Assembly (NCBI RefSeq): GCF_002812085.1
Contig: NZ_NPDM01000003.1
Location: forward strand, 126,501-190,500
From: Leptospira levettii
GTDB taxonomy: Bacteria; Spirochaetota; Leptospiria; Leptospirales; Leptospiraceae
Length of the DNA: 64,000 nt
Direction: 5' to 3'
The notes under the pieces were generated by a model. That model worked only from the letters and a program-made list of their open reading frames with translations, ran no database searches and had not been told where the DNA came from. The translations under genes and the position numbers were made by a program. Shown piece by piece: positions 8,028 to 17,203 of this stretch (position 1 is the first letter of the stretch; the number at the start of each line of letters is the position of its first letter).

Positions 8028-10112
8028 GTGAAACTTTATCTCCGTTGGATCTGTTTCCTTTGGAGTTTGGTACTTTTGTCATGTTCCATGATAGAAGTAC
8101 CTCCTTCTGCTTGGAAAGGCCATCTAACGGCTGATTCCTATTTATCGCAACCTCACAAAACAATTCAACTCACAGGGGAGTGGGAATATTACCCAGGACT
8201 ATTATTTTCTCCTGCGGAACTACCAGAACTTAAATCCATCCGAGAGCCCCATTATTTTAAAGTACCTGGAGTTTGGACAAAGTCATTTCTTGACAAAGGA
8301 TTTTTAGCTGGAGATGGATATGCTACTTTTCATTTGGAATTGGTCCATGGTCTAAAAGGAATTCCATTGTCTATAAAGGTACCTGAGATGGAATCCGCTT
8401 ATACATTGTTTGTTGATGGGGAGCGATTATCTTCTAATGGATTTGTTTCTACATCTTACCAAACGGGCATACCTGAATATAGACCTCAAATTATCGACTT
8501 TATACCGAAAGAAAACCAAACTTCCTTTTTAATCCAAATTTCGAATTACCATCACAGGAAAGGTGGCCCAGCTCAAGTCATCACATTGGGTAGAACCTCA
8601 GACATTCACAAACAATATGAATTTGAAATCCTTAGAGATATGTTGCTAGTTGGTAGCATCCTATTTATGGGGTTGTATCATATTTTTCTATATTGGAATC
8701 GCAAAAAAGATCCATTTACCTATTGGTTTGCTCTTACTTGTATCCTTGTTGCATTGCGTGTTTTCATCACTGGAAACAAATACCTTGTACAATTGTATCC
8801 GAACCTTCCTTGGGAAATTCACTTAAAACTCAGTTACTTAAGTTTTTTCTTTATCACACCCATATTTGCAAAGTATGTTTATTTATTATTTAAACCATAT
8901 TTTTCACGAAGGGTATATGAACTTCTTAAATACTTAGGTTTTGCATTTTGTTTCATAGTGCTTGTAACACGTTCTTCGTTTTACACCTATTTAATGGTGC
9001 CTTTTCAGATATTTACTCTATTTGGAGCATTGTATACTGTTTTGGTTTTAACAAGAGCGATACGAGATTCTTTACCAGGTTCCGTTATATTTCTTTTTAG
9101 TTTTCTAGTTTTTGTGACAAGTTTTGTAAACGATATCCTCGTAAACAATCTCATCATTAATTCTCCGCTTACAATCCACTTTGGGATTTTTATGATGTTT
9201 TTTGTACAATCGATTTACATAGCTCGAAATTTTTCAAAGGGATTTGTAGACGCTGAAAACCTTGCTATTGAATTATCAGAAAAAAACCAAACACTACAAA
9301 AAGTACAAAACCAAATTACCATTTTAAATGAACGGTTAGAAACCAGAGTTAAAGACAAAACAATCGAATTACAAAGTAAATTAGACCAAATCACAAAGGA
9401 TATGAAACTTGCAAAGTCTATCATCCAAAGTGTTACGAAAGTTCCTGATATGGATCCACACATCAAAGTGGACATTTTGTACAAACCCACTGCAGATGTA
9501 GGTGGGGATATTTTCTTTGTCAAAAGAATTCAAGATTTTTATTATCGATTTTTTTTGGGAGATGCAACGGGACATGGATTACAAGCGGCTTTGTATTCTA
9601 TGATGATCCAATCAGAATTTGAAAGGGTTTCTGCTGTTGCGATGCGTCCTAACGATCTATTGTTTTATATGAACCAACATTTTTATGATAAAAATGCTGA
9701 TTTACAAATTTATTTTCCCGCTCTTGTTATGGATTTTGATTTCCACCAGAGTATCCTGCGTTATGCGGGCGGTGGTGTTCAAAACCAAATCATTCTTAGA
9801 AAAAAATCAGAACCTGTAATTTTGGAAAATACAGGCCCCATCATTGGTATTTTGGAACACTACCGATACGGAATATTTGAAACAAAAGTGGAATCGGGGG
9901 ATCGAATTTTTCTGTTTACCGACGGTTTGTTTGAAGAATTAAACGAAGCAGATGGTATGGAAGCTTGGGATGAGTTATTGTCTGTAATCCAAAGTACGAG
10001 TGACTTACCTTTCCAGGAAGTCATCTCGTCCATTCAAACAATGTTGTATCAAAAAATGAATAAATCGAGTTGGAAAGATGATTCCACTCTGATTTTCATT
10101 GAAATCACCTAA
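8028..10112 (+). CDS. 7TMR-DISM receptor with SpoIIE/PP2C phosphatase domain
   Basis: A 694-residue membrane phosphatase. A signal sequence with a possible lipobox (VLLSC) is followed by an extracytoplasmic beta-sandwich of the 7TMR-DISM type (residues about 40-200, with LTGEWEYYPG and FKVPGVWTK), seven membrane helices (about 210-405), a coiled coil (about 410-455) and a SpoIIE-type Ser phosphatase domain (about 470-694). The phosphatase motifs VGGDIFF, GDATGHG and FTDGLFE are present. It should sense an outside ligand and dephosphorylate a STAS-type partner in the cytoplasm. I start at the GTG at 8028, 16 bases after the citrate synthase homologue; an upstream in-frame start would lie inside that gene. 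The two genes may be co-transcribed. Confidence 0.88.
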   Translation: MKLYLRWICFLWSLVLLSCSMIEVPPSAWKGHLTADSYLSQPHKTIQLTGEWEYYPGLLFSPAELPELKSIREPHYFKVPGVWTKSFLDKGFLAGDGYATFHLELVHGLKGIPLSIKVPEMESAYTLFVDGERLSSNGFVSTSYQTGIPEYRPQIIDFIPKENQTSFLIQISNYHHRKGGPAQVITLGRTSDIHKQYEFEILRDMLLVGSILFMGLYHIFLYWNRKKDPFTYWFALTCILVALRVFITGNKYLVQLYPNLPWEIHLKLSYLSFFFITPIFAKYVYLLFKPYFSRRVYELLKYLGFAFCFIVLVTRSSFYTYLMVPFQIFTLFGALYTVLVLTRAIRDSLPGSVIFLFSFLVFVTSFVNDILVNNLIINSPLTIHFGIFMMFFVQSIYIARNFSKGFVDAENLAIELSEKNQTLQKVQNQITILNERLETRVKDKTIELQSKLDQITKDMKLAKSIIQSVTKVPDMDPHIKVDILYKPTADVGGDIFFVKRIQDFYYRFFLGDATGHGLQAALYSMMIQSEFERVSAVAMRPNDLLFYMNQHFYDKNADLQIYFPALVMDFDFHQSILRYAGGGVQNQIILRKKSEPVILENTGPIIGILEHYRYGIFETKVESGDRIFLFTDGLFEELNEADGMEAWDELLSVIQSTSDLPFQEVISSIQTMLYQKMNKSSWKDDSTLIFIEIT

Positions 10113-10119
10113 CTAAAGA

Positions 10120-11040
10120 TTACCAGTCTCCAGAAGAACCACCACCTGCGGAATCTCCACCTCCACCAGACCAACTGTCACTTGAATCACTCGAAGACCA
10201 TGAATCCCCACCAGAAGACCAACCTCCGTAATAACCACCCCCGTCTGATCCGCCACCACCTTGGTTGAAACCAAGTTTACGCCTGATGTACATCACTATG
10301 ATAAATAAAACAATGGCAACAATGAGTCCGAACGTACTTCCAAGGAATAAGAATAAAAACGGTACCATCGATATTAACCCAATGATGGTGAAGATCACTC
10401 CGCCAAAAGATGGGATAAAGATCGATATGAAAGTGAAAATTCCTCCCACAATGCCAGACGGAATTACATCAGCAGTGGTTTGCCTTCCTGAAGTTTGAAC
10501 ATCATCCTCACTCGGTGCATACTCCCCGCGAATGGCTGCCATAATTGCATTCACTCCAGCGGTTACACCTGCATCCATATCACCTGATTTAAAACTGGGA
10601 CGAAGTTCATTTCGAATGATTTGTTTTGCTTGTAAGTCTGTGAGTGCACCTTCAAGTCCTCGGCCAACTGCAATTCTCATTTTGCGTTCGTTAGGTGCAA
10701 TGATCAGGAGAACTCCATTATTTTTCGATTTTTGACCTAATTTCCATTCGTCAAAAATTTCATTCGCAACTTCTTCTATGGTTTCATCATGAAGGCTCGG
10801 TGTTGTGTACACGGCGATTTGGTTACTTGTCTCTGCTTCAAATTGTTTTAAATTTGATTCTAATTGGTCAACAGTGGACTGTGATAAAATCCCAGCATGG
10901 TCCATCACCCTTCTTTCCAATTTTGGAACTGGGTAACTGAAGGTAACAACTGGGAAAAAACAAAACAATACAAAACTAAAAATACGAAATCGATTCCACT
11001 TTTGGATACTTGGATAAAAATTTTCTGTTTTGGATTCCAT
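10120..11040 (-). CDS. TPM-domain protein (YgcG-like) with Gly/Ser-rich tail
   Basis: A 306-residue protein: N-terminal hydrophobic signal, a periplasmic TPM domain at about residues 45-170 (VMDHAGILS, NQIAVYTTPSL, NNGVLLIIAPNERKMRIAVG), two hydrophobic stretches at about 195-255 and a C-terminal tail of Gly, Ser, Asp and Trp. This is the YgcG layout. The family is linked to membrane stress and photosystem repair, but its biochemical role is unsettled. Start: ATG at 11040 overlaps the upstream TGA as TGATG; a GTG one codon earlier is equally possible. It is paired with a second TPM gene upstream. Confidence 0.85.
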   Translation of the reverse strand: MESKTENFYPSIQKWNRFRIFSFVLFCFFPVVTFSYPVPKLERRVMDHAGILSQSTVDQLESNLKQFEAETSNQIAVYTTPSLHDETIEEVANEIFDEWKLGQKSKNNGVLLIIAPNERKMRIAVGRGLEGALTDLQAKQIIRNELRPSFKSGDMDAGVTAGVNAIMAAIRGEYAPSEDDVQTSGRQTTADVIPSGIVGGIFTFISIFIPSFGGVIFTIIGLISMVPFLFLFLGSTFGLIVAIVLFIIVMYIRRKLGFNQGGGGSDGGGYYGGWSSGGDSWSSSDSSDSWSGGGGDSAGGGSSGDW

Positions 11041-11705
11041 CACATCAAATTCCCACCATCACGGATTTCATTGGAAATTTCGTTTTTATCATCTTTTTCG
11101 ATTTTGATATTATATTTTTTAAGTAAATCGCCACAGAAGAGAATACTCGAAACAATTCCTTCTTTCTTTTTTCCTGATTTCATTCCTTCGATGATGAGCC
11201 TTACTGCCTCATTCCATTCTGATTTTGGGACAACTCTTGCGATTTCTTTATCTGGATACACGCGTACAAAATGTTCGTAGAGGGAAATATAAATGAGAAT
11301 TCCGGTTCGATTTTTAGTTCGAAAAACTTCTTCCTCTAAAAATGCTTCCTTAGCCCTTAACTCAACGAAGTATTGTTTCGAATTTTTAGGAACAAGGAGG
11401 AAACGAAGTTTTGGGAAAAATGTGAAAACACCAAGCCCAATGATGGCTCCTGCCCAAACGGAAAGAATCGCAAACATGGATTCATTTCCCCATACCAGGC
11501 CATAAACATTTTGAGCAGTATAAAAACTAATGCCTGTTATGCCACCAGTTAAAAAAGCACCAAACCATGACCACTCTTTGTAGTGATGGGAAGATTCAGC
11601 AAAAAATGGTACAATTTCAGCTGAAGTTTTTGATTCTGCTTCACCAACAGCGGATTTGATTTCATCCAAATCTGATTTTGAGAAATAACGCGCAAGTACA
11701 CTCAT
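11040..11705 (-). CDS. TPM-domain membrane protein
   Basis: A 221-residue protein related to the gene after it but without the Gly-rich tail. The N-terminus SKSDLDEIKSAVGEAESKTS, followed by AEIVPFF, opens the TPM-type fold, two membrane helices follow at about residues 48-100, and the domain resumes with RTGILIYISLYEHFVRVYPD. The membrane hairpin interrupts the TPM domain, as in TPM phosphatase-like pairs found next to LemA in other bacteria. No LemA gene is here. I start at the ATG at 11705; a TTG at 11741 would add 12 residues. Stop overlaps the next gene's start. Confidence 0.82.
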   Translation of the reverse strand: MSVLARYFSKSDLDEIKSAVGEAESKTSAEIVPFFAESSHHYKEWSWFGAFLTGGITGISFYTAQNVYGLVWGNESMFAILSVWAGAIIGLGVFTFFPKLRFLLVPKNSKQYFVELRAKEAFLEEEVFRTKNRTGILIYISLYEHFVRVYPDKEIARVVPKSEWNEAVRLIIEGMKSGKKKEGIVSSILFCGDLLKKYNIKIEKDDKNEISNEIRDGGNLM

Positions 11706-11750
11706 GGGCAAAAGGAAAACAGAATTCCCTGCCCAAATCAATCAAAAAAC

Positions 11751-12605
11751 CTAAATTTTAGAATCGATTACGATGACAATGCTCACGAGAAATAAGTGTA
11801 AAATACTAAAAAAGAAAAAACGTTTTGCAAGGACTTTGTCCATAGACTGTTTTAATCGAAAAGCAAATGTAAGGATTAAAATTGTGAGTACAATGGCAGA
11901 CAATAAAAACAAATACCCCATCCGATCATCGACAAAATAAAATCCAATGACTGAAACTGAATAGGCGATGGCATAGATAAAAATTTGGTTCACAGTTTTT
12001 TGAATTCCAGAAACGACAGGCATCATTGGAATACCCGCAAATTCATAATCATCTTTGAGAAAAATGGCAAGGGCCCAAAAATGAGCAGGGGTCCAAAGGA
12101 AAATCATGAGGAACATGATCCACGCTTGGATGGGTAGTGCATTTGCCATCGCTGCATATCCGATGAGTGGCCCAATACAACCTGAGATCCCACCAATCAC
12201 AATATTTTGTTCTGTTCTTGGTTTTAACCAAATTGTATACAAAAACACATATAATAATAAAGCAGAAAGGGCGCAAACAGCTGTTAGTAGGTTAACGAAA
12301 TATGTTAAGATCACAAAAGCGAAGACAGCAACAAAAATCCCAAGTAATAAAGCATTTGTGGGAGAAATTTCGCCAGCAGGGATTGGCCTTTGTTTTGTTC
12401 TATACATGATTGCGTCTCTTTCTCTCTCAATGTATTGGTTGAGGATAAAAGATGCAGAGCTCATTAAATAGGTTCCAAATAAAGTAATCAGAACGGCACT
12501 AAAACTAGGGTATCCAGTTGTTCCGAGATACATTCCTGGTAGTACTGTGGCCAGTACAAGTACTGTCACTCTTGGTTTTGTCAGTTGGTTCCACAAACGG
12601 AACAT
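11751..12605 (-). CDS. ctaB: Haem O synthase (protohaem IX farnesyltransferase)
   Basis: A 284-residue polytopic membrane enzyme of the UbiA prenyltransferase family, adding a farnesyl group to haem B to give haem O. The first aspartate-rich-type motif is [19 protein letters not shown], characteristic of CyoE/CtaB, and the second region [13 protein letters not shown] is also present. About nine hydrophobic segments are visible. Its ATG overlaps the TGA of ctaA as TGATG, so the two haem A biosynthesis genes form one minus-strand unit that diverges from the oxidase operon they serve. Confidence 0.93.
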   Translation of the reverse strand: MFRLWNQLTKPRVTVLVLATVLPGMYLGTTGYPSFSAVLITLFGTYLMSSASFILNQYIERERDAIMYRTKQRPIPAGEISPTNALLLGIFVAVFAFVILTYFVNLLTAVCALSALLLYVFLYTIWLKPRTEQNIVIGGISGCIGPLIGYAAMANALPIQAWIMFLMIFLWTPAHFWALAIFLKDDYEFAGIPMMPVVSGIQKTVNQIFIYAIAYSVSVIGFYFVDDRMGYLFLLSAIVLTILILTFAFRLKQSMDKVLAKRFFFFSILHLFLVSIVIVIDSKI

Positions 12606-13486
12606 CAAAGTGCCTCTTCTTTATAGGTTCTAAAATGATAAAAAGAGGCAATGAAGCAACATAAAAAGACAAGGACTCCATTTAATGTATGAAGGCCAGT
12701 GATCAATTTTGGTAAATGATACAATACATTCATCGCACCTAAAAAGATTTGGATCGATACTAAATAAGCCGCTAGTTTTAAGAATTGTTTCACTTTTGGG
12801 TTTTCTAAAGTGAGGATCCCATACGCAGATAAAGAAAGCACAAGTAATGCTGTTAAATAACCAAAAAGGCGATGTTCCATATGGAATTTGATTGTTCCTA
12901 CCATTTGAGGGAACCATTCCCCATGGCATGTAGGAAAGTCAGGACAAGCTAATCCTGCATAATGAGAACTTACTTTCCCACCTAAAAATAATTGGTACAA
13001 CACAACAATGAGTACAATCGCAAAATAGTATTTCCCTCTTTTGTTTGTATCAAAACTTGAATTTTTTCCTTCTGGAATCAACAAACGAATCGTAATACAA
13101 GATGATAACAAAAGGACTGCATTGAGTAAATGCAAGTTAACAGTTGTTGGGTGAAGAAGCTTTGTGACGGTTAATCCACCAAGAATGACTTGTGAAATGA
13201 GAAATAGGAGTGAGAGGATTGCCGGGATTCCCAACGGTTTTCTGGTTTCTGGATTTTTTAGAATCCAAACGAACCCAATCCCAACAAGGATTCCTAAAAT
13301 CCCTGAGTAATACCGATGCCCAACTTCCATAAAAATTTGGAATGTAAACTCTGGGACAAATTTCCCATGGCATAAAGGCCAATCAGGGCATGCGAGTCCA
13401 GAATCTGTAGCCCGAACTAGGGGGCCATAGAGTAAGTTGAGAAGGATCATTGCGGAAAGGATGGTGTAAAAACGTTTGAGTGTCAT
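12605..13486 (-). CDS. ctaA: Haem A synthase
   Basis: A 293-residue, roughly eight-helix membrane protein that oxidises haem O to haem A for the caa3 oxidase. The internally duplicated CtaA layout is clear: cysteine pairs ACPDWPLC and ACPDFPTC in the two extracytoplasmic loops and haem-ligand histidines in GHRYYSG, LHLLNA, EHRLFGY and LHTLNG. I start at ATG 13486, giving [10 protein letters not shown] at the first helix; an upstream start would add a 45-residue extension unlike the family. A GGAGG lies 14 bases before the ATG, a long spacing. Divergent from the Sco/cox genes. Confidence 0.93.
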   Translation of the reverse strand: MTLKRFYTILSAMILLNLLYGPLVRATDSGLACPDWPLCHGKFVPEFTFQIFMEVGHRYYSGILGILVGIGFVWILKNPETRKPLGIPAILSLLFLISQVILGGLTVTKLLHPTTVNLHLLNAVLLLSSCITIRLLIPEGKNSSFDTNKRGKYYFAIVLIVVLYQLFLGGKVSSHYAGLACPDFPTCHGEWFPQMVGTIKFHMEHRLFGYLTALLVLSLSAYGILTLENPKVKQFLKLAAYLVSIQIFLGAMNVLYHLPKLITGLHTLNGVLVFLCCFIASFYHFRTYKEEAL

Positions 13487-13563
13487 ACGTCTATCTGTTT
13501 CCTCCAGGTTTTGTGATTCAAGTTTGGGGAAAATAAAATTAATCTTGCATCTTTTAAAAATTG

Positions 13564-13593
13564 TTGGATAAAAAGAGCAGTTTTTCGTATAGA
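13564..13593 (+). promoter_or_regulatory. Possible sigma70 promoter of the Sco/cox operon
   Basis: TTGGAT (13564-13569) and TATAGA (13588-13593) are separated by 18 bases and lie 17 bases before the ATG of the first small gene. The match is partial. Confidence 0.35.
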
Positions 13594-13610
13594 CTATATC
13601 AGGTAAGATT

Positions 13611-13763
13611 ATGCAAAACAAAGACCTTTACAACAAGGGTGGCTATTGGACTTTCCTTGTCACACTCGTACTCAACATTCTATTCTTCGTGTACATTTCC
13701 TTCATTCATCCGGGAACTCCCGAGAACCCAGGAATGTCGAACCCTAGCTCTCAATCCAAATAG
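13611..13763 (+). CDS. Small single-span membrane protein at head of cox operon
   Basis: A 50-residue protein starting MQNKDLYNKGGYWTF, with one hydrophobic helix (about residues 14-33) and a short Pro/Ser-rich tail. AGGTAAG stands just before the ATG. It ends 17 bases before the Sco gene. I do not recognise a family, but position suggests a small oxidase subunit or assembly factor; small membrane proteins often open such operons. Confidence 0.65.
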   Translation: MQNKDLYNKGGYWTFLVTLVLNILFFVYISFIHPGTPENPGMSNPSSQSK

Positions 13764-13780
13764 GGTAACAACCAAATTAC

Positions 13781-14617
13781 GTGAACATCCGTCTTCTCAT
13801 TTGTATCTGTATTCTCGTTTCCTTTGGGTCTGTGTCTGCCTATGACCCTCACTCAAACTTAACAAGGGAAAACAAACTTCCTAAAGAATTAGAAAACATT
13901 GGATTTTCGGATGTTACGGGCAAAACCCTCAAGCTAGACATTCCCTTTCGTGATGAACAAGGAAAAGAAGTTCTTTTTTCCGATTTTCTTTCACAAGGGA
14001 AACCTGTCCTTCTCTCTCCTGTTTACTTCAAATGCCCCACTTTATGTAACTTCCACCTGAATGGTGTGTTCAAAAGTTTAAAGGATCTCGATTGGACTTT
14101 GGGAAAAGAATACCAATACATTGCGGTATCCATTGACCCGAAGGAAAATGAAGCGGTGTCGTTTCCCAAAAAAGGTGCCTATTTGAAGGATTATGACAGG
14201 GTAGGGGCAGAAACTGGTCTCCACTTACTCACGGGCACACAGGAATCCATCACGGCACTCACCAAACAATTGGATTTCCGTTACGCGTGGGACGCAGAAG
14301 CAAAACAATACATCCATGCCAGTGGTGTGTATGTTTTGACTCCTGATGGGAGAGTGTCTCGTATCTTCCAAGGCATCCAACTCGAACCTAGGGATTTAAA
14401 ATTTGCCTTTGTTGAGGCATCTTCAGGTAAGATTGGGAGTTTTGTAGATAAGTTTGCTTTATTTTGCTTTCAATTTGATCCTAGAAAAAATAAATATACG
14501 ATATACGCATACAGGATGATGCAATTCGGGGGGGCGGTCACCTTACTCCTTCTCGGTGCGTTTTTATACATAAACTGGCGAAAAATAACAAATAACAACC
14601 GTCAAGGAGTCACATAG
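13781..14617 (+). CDS. SCO1/SenC family copper chaperone
   Basis: A 278-residue thioredoxin-fold protein for copper delivery to the CuA site of cytochrome oxidase. It has a signal peptide (first 20 residues), the CPTLC motif (CxxxC) at about residues 86-90 and the conserved His in YIHASGVYVLTPDG. Unlike many Sco proteins, it ends with a C-terminal membrane helix (GGAVTLLLLGAFLYINW). Start is a GTG at 13781; no better start lies nearby. Its stop is directly followed by the coxB ATG. The neighbouring coxB contains the CuA site it would load. Confidence 0.9.
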   Translation: MNIRLLICICILVSFGSVSAYDPHSNLTRENKLPKELENIGFSDVTGKTLKLDIPFRDEQGKEVLFSDFLSQGKPVLLSPVYFKCPTLCNFHLNGVFKSLKDLDWTLGKEYQYIAVSIDPKENEAVSFPKKGAYLKDYDRVGAETGLHLLTGTQESITALTKQLDFRYAWDAEAKQYIHASGVYVLTPDGRVSRIFQGIQLEPRDLKFAFVEASSGKIGSFVDKFALFCFQFDPRKNKYTIYAYRMMQFGGAVTLLLLGAFLYINWRKITNNNRQGVT

Positions 14618-15580
14618 ATGTCTTGGAGCAGTCTCATTCCAGCGACCTCGTTCATGCCTATCCAGGCCACTGAAATCGCAAAAGAAGTCGATCTTCTCTA
14701 TGCGTTTCTGATCATTGCAAGCCTTGTTTCGTTTGTCATCTTGATTGGTGGAATGACATGGTTCCTCATCAAGTTCAAACGTACAAGCTTAGACCAGAAA
14801 TCAGCATACATTACTCACAATAATTTTGCAGAGTTTCTTTGGTCTTTTATCCCTCTCGTCATCATGATGGGAATTTTCTACTGGGGGATGGTGATTTTCG
14901 AAAAATTGAGAACCCCACCAGAAGACATTGCGGCCGAGATTCATGTGACTGCAGAGCAGTGGGCATGGACTTACCGTTATGCGAATGGAAAAGAGTTCTA
15001 TAGCTCTGGAAACGATCCAATGATTGTACCAGCAGGCAAAGCAACGAAACTCATCCTCACTTCAAAAGATGTGATCCATAGTTTTTATGTGCCAGCTTTC
15101 CGAACCAAACAAGATGCGGTTCCAGGAAAACTCACACAACTTTGGTTTGAACCAAAACAACCAGGGGAATACATCGTATTTTGTACTGAATATTGTGGAA
15201 CCAAACACTCTGGAATGATGATCAAAATCAAAGCAATTCCATCGGAAGAATATGCAGCATGGTACCACGCCGAGAAAAAAGGCGCTGACACTCCTGCTGA
15301 CCTTGGTAAGGTTTTGTTTGCGCAAAAAGCTTGTGCTTCTTGCCATTCCCTTGACGGATCACGAATTGTTGGACCAACAATGAAAGGTCTTTTTGGATCG
15401 AACAGAAAGTTTGCTGATGGAAGCCAAACAAAGGCTGATGAAAATTACCTTCGTGAATCCATCCTTGTATCATCTGCAAAGATTGTAGAAGGGTATCCAC
15501 CTGCGATGCCGGTATTCCAAGGCCAATTGTCTGATGCAGACGTTGCCAACTTAATTGAATATATCAAATCCATTAAATAA
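14618..15580 (+). CDS. coxB: Cytochrome c oxidase subunit II fused to cytochrome c (caa3 type)
   Basis: A 320-residue subunit II. Two membrane helices (about 25-50 and 70-92) are followed by a periplasmic cupredoxin domain with the CuA ligands CTEYCGTKHSGM (about residues 188-199). A C-terminal cytochrome c domain has CASCH at about residues 239-243, so electrons can enter from a soluble or membrane cytochrome straight into the subunit. That fusion defines a caa3 oxidase. AAGGAG precedes the ATG; the stop is 9 bases before coxA. Confidence 0.94.
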   Translation: MSWSSLIPATSFMPIQATEIAKEVDLLYAFLIIASLVSFVILIGGMTWFLIKFKRTSLDQKSAYITHNNFAEFLWSFIPLVIMMGIFYWGMVIFEKLRTPPEDIAAEIHVTAEQWAWTYRYANGKEFYSSGNDPMIVPAGKATKLILTSKDVIHSFYVPAFRTKQDAVPGKLTQLWFEPKQPGEYIVFCTEYCGTKHSGMMIKIKAIPSEEYAAWYHAEKKGADTPADLGKVLFAQKACASCHSLDGSRIVGPTMKGLFGSNRKFADGSQTKADENYLRESILVSSAKIVEGYPPAMPVFQGQLSDADVANLIEYIKSIK

Positions 15581-15589
15581 GGAAGAGAG

Positions 15590-17203
15590 ATGAGTTCAGC
15601 ACATACAAAAACCGAACATGGTCACACTGACCATAATTACCTGAACCACGGATCTGGAATCTGGTCTTGGATGACCACTCTAGACCACAAACGCATTGGA
15701 CTGATGTACTTTGCAACGGTTGCTACCCTTTTCTTAATTGGTGGTTTCTTTGCATTGGGAATCCGACTGCACTTAGCAAAATTTGGTGCAGAACCACTTT
15801 TGTCTCCAGATACTTATAACAAGTTTATGACCTTCCATGGTGCCATCATGGTATTTATGGTGATCATTCCTGGAATTCCTGCCTTCCTAGGAAACTTTGT
15901 CCTGCCGATCCAACTCGGTGCGAAAGACGTTGCTTTCCCTAGGTTAAACCTTGCATCCTACTACATATTCATCGCTGGAGCAGCACTGGCAGCTTCTTCC
16001 ATGATCTTCAACCAAGTGGATACAGGATGGACATTTTACACTCCTTACTCGACTGCAAAAACATCCAATGGTGTGATTTTGTTAGTGATGGGTGCCTTTA
16101 CAATGGGATTTTCTTCCATCTTAACGGGACTGAACTTCATCGTAACCACTCATAAACTTAGAGCACCTGGAATGACCATGGACCGCATCCCACTCATGAT
16201 CTGGGCTTTGTATTCCACTTCTATCATCCAAATCTTGGCGACACCAATCCTTGCGATCACTCTTCTCCTCATTGGAGCTGAGAAAACTCTTGGAGTGGGA
16301 ATTTTTGACCCAGATCTTGGTGGAGACCCAGTTCTTTTCCAACACTTCTTCTGGTTCTATTCTCACCCTGCGGTGTACATCATGATCCTACCTGCGATGG
16401 GTGTGATTTCTGAACTCATCACTGCGTTCTCCAAAAAAACAATTTTTGGTTACCGAGCGATTGCCTATTCATCAGTAGCAATTGCTGCAGTATCCTTCCT
16501 TGTTTGGGGACACCATATGTTTGTGTCTGGTCAGTCAACACTTGCTGGTATCATTTTCTCCATCATCACTATGTTTGTTGGGGTTCCGACTGCCATCAAA
16601 CTCTTCAACTGGATTTCTACGATGTATCGCGGAACTGTTACCTTTGAAGCACCAATGCTTTTTGCTTTAGGGTTTATGTTTCTTTTTACCATCGGTGGTT
16701 TGACAGGGGTATTCCTTGCATCAACTGGTATGGACGTTCACTTCCATGACACTTACTTTGTTGTGGCTCACTTCCATTACGTAATGGTAGGGGGAACTCT
16801 GATGGCTCTTATGGGTGGAATTTTTTACTGGTTCCCTAAGATGTTTGGAAGGATGACTTCTGACCTTGGTGGAAGGATCTCTTGGGTTCTTATCTTCACT
16901 GGGTTTAACGTAACTTTTTTCCCACAATTCGTACTCGGGGCTATGGGAATGCCAAGACGTTATTTTGACTACCTTCCAGAATACACAAACCTCAACCAAA
17001 TCTCTACAGTGGGATCTTGGCTCATTGGTCTCGGATTTTTGGTAGGACTCATCACTATCATTCATGGAATTTTCAAAGGAGAAAAAGCGTCTGATAACCC
17101 TTGGGGTGCAAAAACACTCGAATGGCAAACGTCTTCTCCACCTCCACACGAAAACTTTACTACAACTCCAACAGTAACTGCAGGGCCATATGACTTCCGT
17201 TAG
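15590..17203 (+). CDS. coxA: Cytochrome c oxidase subunit I, type A2 haem-copper oxidase
   Basis: A 537-residue, twelve-helix catalytic subunit with haem a, haem a3 and CuB. CuB ligands are seen in YSHPAVY (His259) and WGHHMF, and the haem ligands in FHDTYFVVAHFHYV. The D-channel glutamate of the common HPEVY motif is absent: the sequence is Y257-S258-H259-P-A-V-Y263, the Tyr-Ser variant of type A2 oxidases such as that of Rhodothermus. Tyr263 would be the His-Tyr cross-link residue. The end overlaps coxC by 14 bases. Confidence 0.95.
   Translation: MSSAHTKTEHGHTDHNYLNHGSGIWSWMTTLDHKRIGLMYFATVATLFLIGGFFALGIRLHLAKFGAEPLLSPDTYNKFMTFHGAIMVFMVIIPGIPAFLGNFVLPIQLGAKDVAFPRLNLASYYIFIAGAALAASSMIFNQVDTGWTFYTPYSTAKTSNGVILLVMGAFTMGFSSILTGLNFIVTTHKLRAPGMTMDRIPLMIWALYSTSIIQILATPILAITLLLIGAEKTLGVGIFDPDLGGDPVLFQHFFWFYSHPAVYIMILPAMGVISELITAFSKKTIFGYRAIAYSSVAIAAVSFLVWGHHMFVSGQSTLAGIIFSIITMFVGVPTAIKLFNWISTMYRGTVTFEAPMLFALGFMFLFTIGGLTGVFLASTGMDVHFHDTYFVVAHFHYVMVGGTLMALMGGIFYWFPKMFGRMTSDLGGRISWVLIFTGFNVTFFPQFVLGAMGMPRRYFDYLPEYTNLNQISTVGSWLIGLGFLVGLITIIHGIFKGEKASDNPWGAKTLEWQTSSPPPHENFTTTPTVTAGPYDFR

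Noticed and set aside
13561..13845. 94-codon plus-strand frame overlapping the Sco start
   Set aside because: It runs through the promoter and conflicts with the 50-residue gene and Sco, both of which have sensible protein features.
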